Source: Oscillospiraceae bacterium
Lineage (GTDB): Bacteria > Bacillota_A > Clostridia > Oscillospirales > Oscillospiraceae
Direction of reading: 5' to 3'
Length of the DNA stretch: 10,523 nucleotides
Assembly: GCA_015067895.1 (NCBI GenBank)
Contig: SVLP01000053.1
Location: forward strand, 1 to 10,523
Shown: positions 1 through 7,304 of the stretch, in pieces
Numbering within the stretch: the stretch's first letter is position 1
Layout of the letters: the number at the start of each line of letters is the position of its first letter
Notes under the pieces: model-generated
Told to the model about the DNA's origin: nothing
What the model saw: only the letters and a program-made list of their open reading frames with translations
Database searches by the model: none
Program-made: the position numbers and the translations under genes

Positions 1-185
1 TCCTGGACTTCACCGGCAGCGACGATAACTTCCAGGTGGACGAGGGCGAGATCAACATCGGCATCTCCGTCATCAAGGGCAATACCTTCCTGCTGGATGC
101 CATGAACAAGGTCCTGGGCGAGATGAACGTGGATATGTTCAATACCATCATGGACGAGGCCATCGCCGTCCAGCCCGAGATCTAA
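1..185 (+). CDS. Amino-acid ABC transporter substrate-binding protein, C-terminal end (partial)
   Basis: Only the last 60 codons are present; the reading frame begins at position 3 and stops at TAA 183-185. The visible part has the pattern INIGISVIKGNTFLLDAMNK, which resembles the C-terminal lobe of family 3 (polar amino acid) solute-binding proteins, where a Gly-Ile/Val-Ala/Ser-x-x-Lys-Gly-Asn segment is followed by a helix with a conserved Asn. Such proteins are usually lipoproteins on the outer face of the membrane in Firmicutes; the signal peptide and ligand-binding residues lie outside the window. A permease and an ATPase follow on the same strand, which strongly supports the assignment. 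The amino acid carried cannot be read from this fragment. Other solute-binding families are possible but less likely. Confidence 0.75.
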   Translation, partial: LDFTGSDDNFQVDEGEINIGISVIKGNTFLLDAMNKVLGEMNVDMFNTIMDEAIAVQPEI

Positions 186-197
186 AGACACAAAAAC

Positions 198-244
198 TTC
201 TGACCGGACTGCTTCTGGCAGCCCGGTCAGAATGTGTATTTTCT
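198..244 (+). terminator. Hairpin after the binding-protein gene (terminator or attenuator)
   Basis: A perfect 10-bp stem (TTCTGACCGG, 198-207, with CCGGTCAGAA, 223-232) encloses a further CTGC/GCAG stem with a 5-nt loop. It starts 13 nt after the binding-protein stop and is followed by a modest T-rich stretch (TATTTTCT, 237-244). This fits a leaky intrinsic terminator that lowers transcription of the permease and ATPase relative to the binding protein, a common arrangement in ABC uptake operons. It could instead act mainly as a 3' stabiliser of the binding-protein message. Confidence 0.65.
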
Positions 245-268
245 AACTTTCGGAAGGAGCCACTTTAC

Positions 269-1180
269 ATGGATAAGCTGGCAAAGCTCTTTACGGATAT
301 CGGCAAGCTCTGGGGCCATTACTCCGGCGCCTATTTCACCGGTATCCGCAACACCCTGATCCTGGCGGTCCTCGCCACTTTGGCAGGCTGTCTGATCGGC
401 CTCATCTGCGGCATCCTCAATACGATCCCCTATTCCAAGACGGACCATCCCCTGAAGCGGTTCTTCCTGTCTGCCATCCGGGTCCTGATCCGGATCTATG
501 TGGAAGTCTTCCGCGGCACCCCCATGGTGCTCCAGGCGGTGTTCATCTACTACGGCCTGCCCTATTTCTCTGACGGCTCCATCGCCTTCAAGGGCCTCAC
601 CGGCATTTGGATCGCGGCCCTGCTGGTCGTCGCCATCAATACCGGCGCCTACATGGCCGAGTCCGTCCGGGGCGGCATCATCTCCATCGACCCCGGCCAG
701 ACGGAGGGCGCCAAGGCCATCGGCATGACCCATTATCAGACCATGGTCAATGTGATCATGCCCCAGGCCCTGCGCAACATCATCCCCCAGATCGGCAACA
801 ACTTCATCATCAATATCAAGGATACCTCCGTCATGTTCGTCATCGGCTTCGTGGATTTCTTCGCCACCCACCGGAACATCGTTGGTGTGAACCTGCTGTA
901 TTTCCCCTCCGCGGTGATCGAGATGGCGGGCTACCTGACCCTGACGCTGCTGGCCTCCTTCGGCCTGCGCTGGCTGGAGAAGAAGCTGGACGGCGATGCT
1001 AACTATGAGCTGGCCAGTGTGGATCCCCTGACCATGAGCGCCGGCACCTACAGCCACCCGGACCGCAGCACCCCCTTCGATGAGAAGAGCAAGGAGTTCA
1101 CCGCGAAAGAGCTGAAGCGGGAACGCCGGGAAAGAAAACTGCAGGAGCTGCGCTATGGCAGACCGAAAGGAGACCGCTGA
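269..1180 (+). CDS. Amino-acid ABC transporter permease (HisM/ArtQ type) with extended C-terminal tail
   Basis: This is a membrane-spanning subunit of a polar amino acid importer. The start ATG has GGAAGGAG (252-259) 9 nt upstream. Hydrophobic segments lie at about residues 28-50, 72-98, 112-130, 186-200 and 214-235. The family segment [10 protein letters not shown] (80-89) precedes the second half, and the cytoplasmic EAA loop that docks on the ATPase is clear at about 146-171 (EGAKAIGM then [11 protein letters not shown]). The core ends near residue 240. The remaining 60 or so residues are hydrophilic and rich in Lys, Arg and Glu (for example [11 protein letters not shown], 280-290); most family members of about 215-235 residues lack such a tail. 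The stop is 1 nt before the ATPase start, so translation is probably coupled. The substrate is unknown; glutamine, arginine, cystine and similar amino acids are all possible. Confidence 0.93.
   Translation: MDKLAKLFTDIGKLWGHYSGAYFTGIRNTLILAVLATLAGCLIGLICGILNTIPYSKTDHPLKRFFLSAIRVLIRIYVEVFRGTPMVLQAVFIYYGLPYFSDGSIAFKGLTGIWIAALLVVAINTGAYMAESVRGGIISIDPGQTEGAKAIGMTHYQTMVNVIMPQALRNIIPQIGNNFIINIKDTSVMFVIGFVDFFATHRNIVGVNLLYFPSAVIEMAGYLTLTLLASFGLRWLEKKLDGDANYELASVDPLTMSAGTYSHPDRSTPFDEKSKEFTAKELKRERRERKLQELRYGRPKGDR
1166..1172 (+). promoter_or_regulatory. Ribosome binding site fixing the ATPase start
   Basis: AAAGGAG lies inside the 3' end of the permease gene, 9 nt before ATG 1182. The longer alternative start at ATG 1155 has no such site and would add nine residues (MADRKETAD) ahead of the usual start of the domain, so 1182 is preferred. 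Confidence 0.8.
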
Positions 1181-1181
1181 T

Positions 1182-1922
1182 ATGGCTGAAATGATCCTTC
1201 AGGTAAAGCACCTGTCCAAATCCTTCGGTACCCATGAGGTCCTGCGGGACATCGATTTTTCCGTCTGCAAGGGCGATGTGATTTCCATCATCGGCGCCTC
1301 CGGCTCCGGCAAGTCCACGCTGCTGCGCTGCATCAATCTGCTGGAGAATCCCTCCGACGGCCAGATCCTCTATCATGATGAGGATGTGCTCCGCCGTGGC
1401 TTCAATGTGCCCACCTACCGCAGCAGAGTTGGTATGGTATTCCAGTCCTTCAACCTCTTCAATAATATGACCGTGCTGGAGAATTGCATCGTCGGTCAGG
1501 TAAAGGTGCTGAAGAAGAGCCGGGAAGAGGCCCGGAAGCATGCCCTCTACTATCTGGAGAAGGTGGGCATGACCCCCTATATCAACGCAAAGCCCCGGCA
1601 GATCTCCGGCGGTCAGAAGCAGCGGGTGGCCATCGCCCGGGCCCTGGCTATGGATCCCGAGATCCTGCTCTTCGACGAACCTACCTCCGCTCTTGATCCC
1701 GAGATGGTGGGTGAGGTCCTGGAGGTCATGCGGAGCCTGGCCCGGGAAGGCATCACCATGCTGGTGGTCACCCACGAGATGGCTTTCGCCCGGGATGTCA
1801 GCAGCCGTGTGGTCTACATGGACAAGGGTGTCATCTGCGAAGAGGGTACCCCGGAGCAGGTCTTCGGCGATCCCCAGAAGCAGGAGACCCGTGACTTCCT
1901 GGCAAGATTCCTCAACAACTGA
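1182..1922 (+). CDS. Amino-acid ABC transporter ATP-binding protein (GlnQ/HisP type)
   Basis: This 246-residue protein hydrolyses ATP on the cytoplasmic face to drive amino acid import through the neighbouring permease. All nucleotide-binding motifs are intact and in order: Walker [10 protein letters not shown] (38-46), Q-loop Gln88 (MVFQSFNLF), signature [15 protein letters not shown] (141-155, with Ile in place of the usual first Leu), Walker [15 protein letters not shown] (161-174, with the catalytic Glu), and H-loop His198 (VVTHEM). The length matches the family norm of about 240-250. The form QSFNLF with SALDPE near the D-loop is characteristic of the polar amino acid subfamily. It is the last gene of its operon and a strong terminator follows at once. 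No defect is seen. Confidence 0.95.
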   Translation: MAEMILQVKHLSKSFGTHEVLRDIDFSVCKGDVISIIGASGSGKSTLLRCINLLENPSDGQILYHDEDVLRRGFNVPTYRSRVGMVFQSFNLFNNMTVLENCIVGQVKVLKKSREEARKHALYYLEKVGMTPYINAKPRQISGGQKQRVAIARALAMDPEILLFDEPTSALDPEMVGEVLEVMRSLAREGITMLVVTHEMAFARDVSSRVVYMDKGVICEEGTPEQVFGDPQKQETRDFLARFLNN

Positions 1923-1925
1923 AAC

Positions 1926-1966
1926 AAAAAACAGGTACAGCGGAAAAACCGCTGTACCTGTTTTTC
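1926..1966 (+). terminator. Intrinsic terminator of the ABC transporter operon
   Basis: A perfect 13-bp GC-rich stem (ACAGGTACAGCGG, 1931-1943, with CCGCTGTACCTGT, 1949-1961) has an AAAAA loop and a TTTTT tract (1961-1965). It begins just after the ATPase stop. The A-tract before the stem (1926-1931) pairs with the T-tract, so it could also work on the opposite strand. Confidence 0.93.
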
Positions 1967-1989
1967 GTTTGAAAGGGGAAGCACCTATC

Positions 1990-2016
1990 GTAGGGCGGGG
2001 GCTTGCTCCCGCCGCC
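1990..2016. repeat. Short GC-rich palindrome, probable interspersed repeat
   Basis: GGCGGGGG (1994-2001) can pair with GCTCCCGCC (from 2005/2006 to 2013) to give a stem of about 8 bp with one G-T pair and a 4-nt CTTG loop. Sequences of the form GTAGGGCGGGGGCTTGCTCC are, from memory, frequent between genes in Clostridia, which suggests a dispersed palindromic repeat. It has no T-tract, so it is not a terminator by itself. Repetition cannot be shown within this window because only one copy is present. Confidence 0.45.
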
Positions 2017-2030
2017 AACCACCAATAAAC

Positions 2031-2062
2031 GGCCGCAGCACCAAAGGAACGGTGCTGCGGTC
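2031..2062. repeat. GC-rich hairpin of unknown role in the convergent intergenic region
   Basis: CCGCAGCACC (2033-2042) pairs perfectly with GGTGCTGCGG (2051-2060) around an 8-nt loop, AAAGGAAC; a flanking G-T and a G-C pair extend the stem to 12 bp. Only a weak T-rich stretch (CTGTTTG) follows. It may be a decayed or auxiliary terminator for read-through from the ABC operon, or the remains of a dispersed repeat. Confidence 0.5.
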
Positions 2063-2113
2063 AACTGTTTGACATATTGGAATTTGAAAGATGGAGGCAG
2101 GAAGAAAAATACC

Positions 2114-2249
2114 CGGTCATCGCGAACCAGTCAGCAGACTGGTGTGGCGATCCCACGGTTCATGGGATGATCCAGATCTCCTGAGTCGAAAATGTTGCGA
2201 TTATCGGGGGGATTCCCACGCCAGTGTGCGCACTGGCTCGGAATGACCG
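2114..2249. repeat. Imperfect 136-bp palindromic element with nested hairpins (MITE-like)
   Basis: Two 41-nt arms, 2114-2154 and 2209-2249, are inverted copies of each other with roughly three quarters identity and perfect CGGTCAT/ATGACCG ends. Each arm carries its own small hairpin: CCAGTC-AGCA-GACTGG (2127-2142) on the left and GCCAGTG-TGCG-CACTGGC (2220-2237) on the right. The two hairpins differ by a paired C-G to G-C change that keeps the stem. The element is flanked by AAAAAT (2105-2110) and by TTTTTTT (2251-2257), so the folded form could also end transcription on either strand. The layout resembles GTCATTGCGAG-type intergenic repeats that I recall from several bacterial phyla. It holds no gene and I see no transposase. 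Whether it is mobile cannot be told from one copy. Confidence 0.65.
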
Positions 2250-2270
2250 CTTTTTTTGACATACTGCGAT

Positions 2271-2303
2271 AAAACAGGTAGGGACAAGCCCTACCTGTTT
2301 TTT
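2271..2303. terminator. Bidirectional terminator at the end of the purine operon
   Basis: AAAACAGGTAGGG (2271-2283) pairs perfectly with CCCTACCTGTTTT (2289-2301) around a 5-nt loop. On the - strand it starts a few bases after the purL stop and is followed by TTTT; on the + strand it is followed by a longer T-tract (2298-2303). It therefore serves the purine operon and can also stop read-through from the convergent ABC operon. Confidence 0.9.
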
Positions 2304-2308
2304 CTCTC

Positions 2309-5300
2309 TTACTTAAAGTACTTCACTGCAGCCTCGAACATACGGATATCGTAGTTGCCGGGGACGTTGCGGTAGAGGTCCTTGCCGATACGTTCGCTGT
2401 GGCCCATCTTGCCGAAGACTCTGCCGTCGGGAGAGGTGATGCCTTCAATGGCGAAGAGGGAGCCATTGGGGTTGAAGGCGGTGTCCATGGTGGGCTGGCC
2501 GTTCAGATCCACATACTGGGTAGCGATCTGGCCGTTGGCAGCCAGCTGCAGAGCCAGCTCGGGGGATGCGAAGAACCGGCCCTCGCCGTGGGAGATGGCA
2601 ACATTCACGATATCGCCCTCGTTCATCAGGCTCAGCCAGGGGCTCTTGGTGGATGCGATCCGGGTGTGGACGATCCGGCTCTGGTGGCGGCCGATGGTGT
2701 TGAAGGTCAGGGTGGGGCAGGTGTCATCGGTGTCCCGGATCTCGCCGTAGGGCACCAGACCCAGCTTGATCAGGGCCTGGAAGCCGTTGCAGATACCGCA
2801 CATCAGGCCGTCCCGGTCGTTCAGGAGCTTCATGACCTGCTCCTTGATGGCGGGGTTGCGGAAGAAAGCGGTGATGAACTTGGCGGAGCCGTCGGGCTCG
2901 TCGCCGCCGGAGAAGCCGCCGGGGATGAAGATCATCTGGGACTCAGCGATCTTCTCAGCCACGGTCTCCACGCTGCGGGAAACATCCTCCGCGGTCAGGT
3001 TGCGGATAACGGCGATCTCAGCCTCGCCGCCGGCGGCCATGACGGCCCGGGCGGAGTCGAATTCGCAGTTGGTGCCGGGGAACACGGGGATCAGCACCTT
3101 GGGCTTCGCTACCTTGACAGCGGGAGCGGTGCGGACAGGAGCAGCGCCGGAGAAAGTGGGGATCTTGGCATCAGTCTCCACGGTCTCGGTGGGATAGACG
3201 CCCTCCAGAGTGGCGGTGTTCAGCTTCAGCAGCTCGTCGATGGAGGCGCTGTCGCCGTCCAGCTCGATCACGGCCTCGGCGGTGGTTTCGCCGATCTTCA
3301 TGACGCCGGGCAGCTCCACATCTTCGGTCAGCTCGGCGACCAGGAAGCCCCAGAGGCCCATGTGCCACTGGTCCTGAACGGAGCCGTTGGACTTAAAGCC
3401 GATGTTATTGCCAAAAGACATCTTCATAACAGCTTCACCGATGCCGTGCTCCACGGCCCAGGCGGCCTTGACCTTGCCGGCCTTGTGCAGCTGGTGGAAA
3501 GCTTCCCAGGTGGCTTTCAGGCTCTCAGCGGACTCGTCGGCAGCGCCGAAGAGGTAGACGGGATGGCCCGCTTCCTTGAACTCGGGGCTCAGGACGGTGT
3601 CCTTTTCCACGGGAGCGATGGCGAAAGAGATCAGAGTGGGAGGCACATCCTTGTCAAGGAAGGTGCCGGACATGGAGTCCTTACCGCCGATGGCGGCGGC
3701 GCCCAGCTCCAGCTGAGCATCCAGAGCGCCCAGCAGCGCGGCGAAGGGCTTGCCCCAGCGGTCGGGCTCTGCTTTGAGCTTCTCGAAGAACTCCTGGAGG
3801 GTCAGGTAGACCTTCTTGTAGTCAGCACCGGCAGCCACCAGCTTGGCGACGGAGGAGTAGATGGCGGCATGGGCACCGGTGTAGGGATCGATGGACAGGT
3901 GGTCGGGATCGCAGCCCCAGCTGAACACGCTGCCGGTGTTGGTTTCCTGACCGGGCAGCACGGGCAGCACAGCGGCCATGGCCTGGGCGGGAGTCAGCTG
4001 CCGCTTGCCGCCGAAGGGCATCAGGATGGAGCCGGCGCCGATGGTGGCGTCGAAGCGCTCCACCAGGCCCCGCTGGCTGGCGGTCTTCAGGTCGGAAGCC
4101 ATCTCCCGGAGGCTGCCGTACAGAGGCTGGCTCAGGGGGGACAGGTCCTTTTCGGTGACGCAGACGGTGCTGTGCTTCACGGCGCCGTTGGTATCCAGGA
4201 AAGCGCGGCTCAGGTCGGCGATCTTTACTCCCTTCCAGGTCATGACCATCCGCTCTTCCTCGGTGACCACAGCCACCCGGTAGGCTTCCAGGTTCTCTTC
4301 CTGGGCATAGGCGATGAAGGTGTCGGCATCCTTGGCTTCCACCACCACGGCCATACGCTCCTGAGACTCGGAGATGGCGATCTCGGTGCCGTCCAGGCCC
4401 TCATACTTCTTGCGGACAGCGTCCAGGTCGATGGTCAGGCCGGGGGCCAGCTCACCGATGGCAACGCTGACACCGCCTGCACCGAAGTCGTTGCAGCGCT
4501 TGATCAGGCGGGTGACCTTGGGGTCACGGAACAGCCGCTGGATCTTCCGCTCCTCGGGAGCGTTGCCCTTCTGGACCTCGGAGGCCATGGTGGTCAGGGA
4601 CTTGGCGTTGTGGCTCTTACTGGAGCCGGTAGCGCCGCCGATGCCGTCACGGCCGGTACGGCCGCCCAGCAGGACGATCACATCACCGGGGGCGGGACGC
4701 TCCCGGCGGACATTGTAAGCAGGAGCGGCAGCGACCACAGCGCCGCACTCCAGACGCTTGGCGATGTAGCCGTCATGGTACAGCTCGGCAACATGGCCGG
4801 TGGCCAGACCGATCTGGTTGCCGTAGGAGGAATAGCCAGCGGCAGCGGTCTGGCAGAGCTTTCTCTGGGGCAGCTTGCCGGGGAGAGTCTCGCTGAGAGA
4901 CTTCCGGGGGTCGCCGGCACCGGTGACGCGCATGGCCTGATGGACATAAGCACGGCCGGACAGGGGATCGCGGATACAGCCGCCGATACAGGTGGCAGCG
5001 CCGCCGAAGGGCTCGATCTCGGTGGGATGGTTGTGGGTCTCGTTCTTGAACATCAGCAGCCAGTCCTGGTCCTCGCCGTTGACGGTGGCGGTGACATGGA
5101 TGGAGCAGGCATTGATCTCCTCGCTCTCGTCCAGCTCAGGGAGCAGACCCCGCTTTTTCAGGGTCTTGGCACCGATGGTGGCGATGTCCATGAGGGTCTG
5201 GGGACGCTTCGCTGCCTTCTCCTCGCCGTAGACCTCCACACGGGCGGCAAGATAGCGCTCGTAGGCGGCCTTCACAGCCTCGTCGTGGATCTGGATGTTA

Positions 5301-5995
5301 TCCAGGTGGGTGGAGAAGGTGGTGTGGCGGCAGTGGTCGGACCAGTAGGTATCCACCACACGGATCTCGGTGATGGTGGGATCTCTGTGCTCCTCATCCC
5401 GGAAGTAGGCCTGCAGGAACTTCAGATCGTCCAGGTCCATAGCCAGGCCCAGCTTGTCCAGCAGGGCGGAGAGGGCCTGATCGTCCATGGCGATGAAGCC
5501 TTCCACGGTGGCCACGGTCTCGGGCACGGCATACTGGGCAGCCAGAGTCTCGGGCATCTCCAGGGAAGCCTCCCGGCTCTCCACGGCGTTGATCACATGC
5601 TTCTTGATGGCGGCGATCTGCTCTCCGGTCAGGCTGCCGGTGAGGACATAGACCTTGGCGGTGCGGATGGTGGGACGGTCGCCCTGGGAGATGATCTGGA
5701 TGCACTGGGCGGCGGAGTCGGCCCGCTGGTCATACTGACCGGGCAGGGGCTCCACGGCAAAGACGATGTCGCCCTGGGGGACCTCGAAGGTCACATCATC
5801 CACCTGGGGCTCGGAGAACACGGTGCCGACAGCGTAGTCGAACAGCTCCTTGGTGATGTTCTCCGCATCATAGCGGTTCAGGACCCGCAGAGCGGTGAGA
5901 CCCTCGATCTGCAGGAAGTCCTTAACTTCCCGCAGGAGGCTGTCGGCCTCGTGGGTCTGACCCTGCTTCTTTTCAACATATACACGATAGACCAT
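2309..5995 (-). CDS. purL: Phosphoribosylformylglycinamidine synthase, single-chain form
   Basis: PurL converts FGAR, glutamine and ATP to FGAM in the cytoplasm, the fourth step of purine synthesis. At 1,228 residues it is the large single-chain type, with the synthetase and glutaminase fused. In the N-terminal part WSDHCRHTTF (218-227) and NETHNHPTEIEPFGG (318-332) are the family's signature segments for ATP, metal and substrate binding. GGKDSMSG (770-777) marks the second synthetase half. The glutaminase domain begins at about 966 (KVLIPVFPGTNCEFD) and has a full triad: Cys1069 in GICNGFQ, then His1199 and Glu1201 in MGHSER. I place the start at ATG 5995 because AGGAGG lies 10 nt upstream; the in-frame ATG at 6004 would be only 1 nt from it. 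It is the last gene of the operon, 23 nt after purD. Bacillus-type Firmicutes use separate purL, purQ and purS instead. Confidence 0.96.
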   Translation of the reverse strand: MVYRVYVEKKQGQTHEADSLLREVKDFLQIEGLTALRVLNRYDAENITKELFDYAVGTVFSEPQVDDVTFEVPQGDIVFAVEPLPGQYDQRADSAAQCIQIISQGDRPTIRTAKVYVLTGSLTGEQIAAIKKHVINAVESREASLEMPETLAAQYAVPETVATVEGFIAMDDQALSALLDKLGLAMDLDDLKFLQAYFRDEEHRDPTITEIRVVDTYWSDHCRHTTFSTHLDNIQIHDEAVKAAYERYLAARVEVYGEEKAAKRPQTLMDIATIGAKTLKKRGLLPELDESEEINACSIHVTATVNGEDQDWLLMFKNETHNHPTEIEPFGGAATCIGGCIRDPLSGRAYVHQAMRVTGAGDPRKSLSETLPGKLPQRKLCQTAAAGYSSYGNQIGLATGHVAELYHDGYIAKRLECGAVVAAAPAYNVRRERPAPGDVIVLLGGRTGRDGIGGATGSSKSHNAKSLTTMASEVQKGNAPEERKIQRLFRDPKVTRLIKRCNDFGAGGVSVAIGELAPGLTIDLDAVRKKYEGLDGTEIAISESQERMAVVVEAKDADTFIAYAQEENLEAYRVAVVTEEERMVMTWKGVKIADLSRAFLDTNGAVKHSTVCVTEKDLSPLSQPLYGSLREMASDLKTASQRGLVERFDATIGAGSILMPFGGKRQLTPAQAMAAVLPVLPGQETNTGSVFSWGCDPDHLSIDPYTGAHAAIYSSVAKLVAAGADYKKVYLTLQEFFEKLKAEPDRWGKPFAALLGALDAQLELGAAAIGGKDSMSGTFLDKDVPPTLISFAIAPVEKDTVLSPEFKEAGHPVYLFGAADESAESLKATWEAFHQLHKAGKVKAAWAVEHGIGEAVMKMSFGNNIGFKSNGSVQDQWHMGLWGFLVAELTEDVELPGVMKIGETTAEAVIELDGDSASIDELLKLNTATLEGVYPTETVETDAKIPTFSGAAPVRTAPAVKVAKPKVLIPVFPGTNCEFDSARAVMAAGGEAEIAVIRNLTAEDVSRSVETVAEKIAESQMIFIPGGFSGGDEPDGSAKFITAFFRNPAIKEQVMKLLNDRDGLMCGICNGFQALIKLGLVPYGEIRDTDDTCPTLTFNTIGRHQSRIVHTRIASTKSPWLSLMNEGDIVNVAISHGEGRFFASPELALQLAANGQIATQYVDLNGQPTMDTAFNPNGSLFAIEGITSPDGRVFGKMGHSERIGKDLYRNVPGNYDIRMFEAAVKYFK

Positions 5996-6005
5996 GGGGA
6001 TCATT

Positions 6006-6011
6006 CCTCCT
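6006..6011 (-). promoter_or_regulatory. Ribosome binding site fixing the purL start
   Basis: AGGAGG on the - strand sits in the 23-nt purD-purL gap, 10 nt before ATG 5995 but only 1 nt before ATG 6004. The spacing favours the shorter protein beginning MVYRVYVEKK, which also matches how this family usually begins. Confidence 0.8.
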
Positions 6012-6018
6012 AGTTTCG

Positions 6019-7284
6019 TTATTTATTTGCCATCAGGGCCCGCTTGCCGATGTCGCTGCGGCGGTAGGCACCCTCGAAGGTTACGCCGTCGCTGATCCGA
6101 TAGGCCTCCTTCACGGCTTCTTCCAGAGTATCGGCGATGGCGGTGGTGCCGGTGACCCGGCCGCCGGAGGTGACCAGGATGCCGTCCTGCAGCTTGGCAC
6201 CGGCGATGTAGGTGTGCTGAAGGGCTTCCTCGGTAAACTGCATGGGCAGCCCCTTCTTGTAGGCGGTGGGGTAGCCGTTAGATGCCAGGATCACGCAGCA
6301 GGCGTGAGCGTCGGCGAACTTGACCTCGGTGTTCTCCAGGGTTCCATCGGTGCAGGCACGCATGACGGTCAGCAGGTCGCTTTCCAGCAGGGGCAGCACC
6401 ACCTGGGTCTCCGGGTCGCCGAAGCGGCAGTTGTATTCGATCACCTTGGGGCCCTTGGGGGTCAGCATCAGGCCAAAGTACAGGCAGCCCTTGAAGGTGC
6501 GGCCCTCGGCGTTCATGGCGGCGATGGTGGGCAGGAAGATGGTCTGCATGCACTCAGCGGCGATGGCGTCGGTATAGTAGGGGTTGGGAGCGACGGTGCC
6601 CATACCGCCGGTGTTCAGGCCGGTATCATTATCGCCGATCCGCTTGTGGTCCATGGAGGAGACCATGGGCTTGACCACCTTACCGTCGGTGAAGGCCAGG
6701 ACACTGACCTCGGGACCGGTGAGGAACTCCTCGATGACCACGCGGCTGCCGGACTTGCCGAAGACGCCGCCTTCCATCATGTCCCGGACGGCGGTGAAGG
6801 CTTCCTCACGGGTCTGGGCGATGATGACGCCCTTGCCCAGGGCCAGACCGTCAGCCTTGACCACGGTGGGGATGGGGGCGGTCTCCAGATACTTGAGGGC
6901 CTCGGCCATATCCTCAAATACGGCGTATTCCGCGGTAGGGATGCCGTACTTCTTCATCAGGTTCTTGGAGAAGACCTTACTGCCTTCGATGATGGCGGCA
7001 TTGGCTCTGGGGCCGAAGCAGGGGATGCCCTTGCCTTCCAGGGCGTCCACGCAGCCCAGAACCAGGGGATCGTCGGGAGCCACCACGGCGTAGTCGATCT
7101 TGTTTTCTACGGCGAAAGCAACGATTCTTTCGATATCGGTGGCACCGATGGCCACGCACTCAGCATCCATGGCGATGCCGCCGTTGCCGGGGCAGGCATA
7201 GATTTTGGTAACTTCGGGATTCTTCTTCAGGGAACGGATGATGGCGTGCTCACGGCCACCGCCACCAACAACAAGCAGTTTCAT
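6019..7284 (-). CDS. purD: Phosphoribosylamine-glycine ligase (GAR synthetase)
   Basis: PurD joins phosphoribosylamine to glycine with ATP, the second step of purine synthesis. The 421-residue length is normal for the family. The N-terminal domain begins VVGGGGREHAI (5-15). The ATP-grasp part carries KADGLALGKGV (143-153), NTGGMGT (224-230), and EYNCRFGDPETQ (283-294), whose Glu283 and Asn285 sit where the family binds magnesium. The loop at 70-75 reads PDDPLV where many homologues have PEAPLV, a conservative change. AGGAGG (7293-7298 on the - strand) is 8 nt before the ATG. The gene is separated from its upstream neighbour by 159 nt holding a hairpin and a heptamer inverted repeat with a candidate promoter, so purD and purL may be transcribed partly on their own. 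Confidence 0.97.
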   Translation of the reverse strand: MKLLVVGGGGREHAIIRSLKKNPEVTKIYACPGNGGIAMDAECVAIGATDIERIVAFAVENKIDYAVVAPDDPLVLGCVDALEGKGIPCFGPRANAAIIEGSKVFSKNLMKKYGIPTAEYAVFEDMAEALKYLETAPIPTVVKADGLALGKGVIIAQTREEAFTAVRDMMEGGVFGKSGSRVVIEEFLTGPEVSVLAFTDGKVVKPMVSSMDHKRIGDNDTGLNTGGMGTVAPNPYYTDAIAAECMQTIFLPTIAAMNAEGRTFKGCLYFGLMLTPKGPKVIEYNCRFGDPETQVVLPLLESDLLTVMRACTDGTLENTEVKFADAHACCVILASNGYPTAYKKGLPMQFTEEALQHTYIAGAKLQDGILVTSGGRVTGTTAIADTLEEAVKEAYRISDGVTFEGAYRRSDIGKRALMANK

Positions 7285-7304
7285 GGGAATTACCTCCTGA
7301 GATG

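Noticed and set aside
1155..1181. Upstream ATG at 1155 as start of the ATPase
   Set aside because: It overlaps the permease and has no good ribosome binding site; ATG 1182 has AAAGGAG at 9 nt.
1693..2028. Open frame running across the ATPase end and the terminator
   Set aside because: It is a shadow frame of the ATPase that extends through the terminator and GC palindrome; it has no ribosome binding site and an Arg/Ser/Trp-rich product.
2069..2074. TTGACA at 2069 (and again at 2256) as + strand promoters
   Set aside because: No -10-like hexamer occurs at 16-18 nt downstream of either, and no + strand gene follows.
5996..6004. ATG 6004 as start of purL
   Set aside because: It lies 1 nt from AGGAGG, too close for initiation; ATG 5995 is correctly spaced.
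2399..6013. A 1,204-codon open frame on the + strand opposite purL
   Set aside because: It is exactly in register with purL codons and exists because purL avoids TTA, CTA and TCA. Its product is a low-complexity mix rich in Gly, His, Asp, Leu and Gln, as expected for antisense of a GC-rich gene, and purL on the other strand has intact catalytic motifs.
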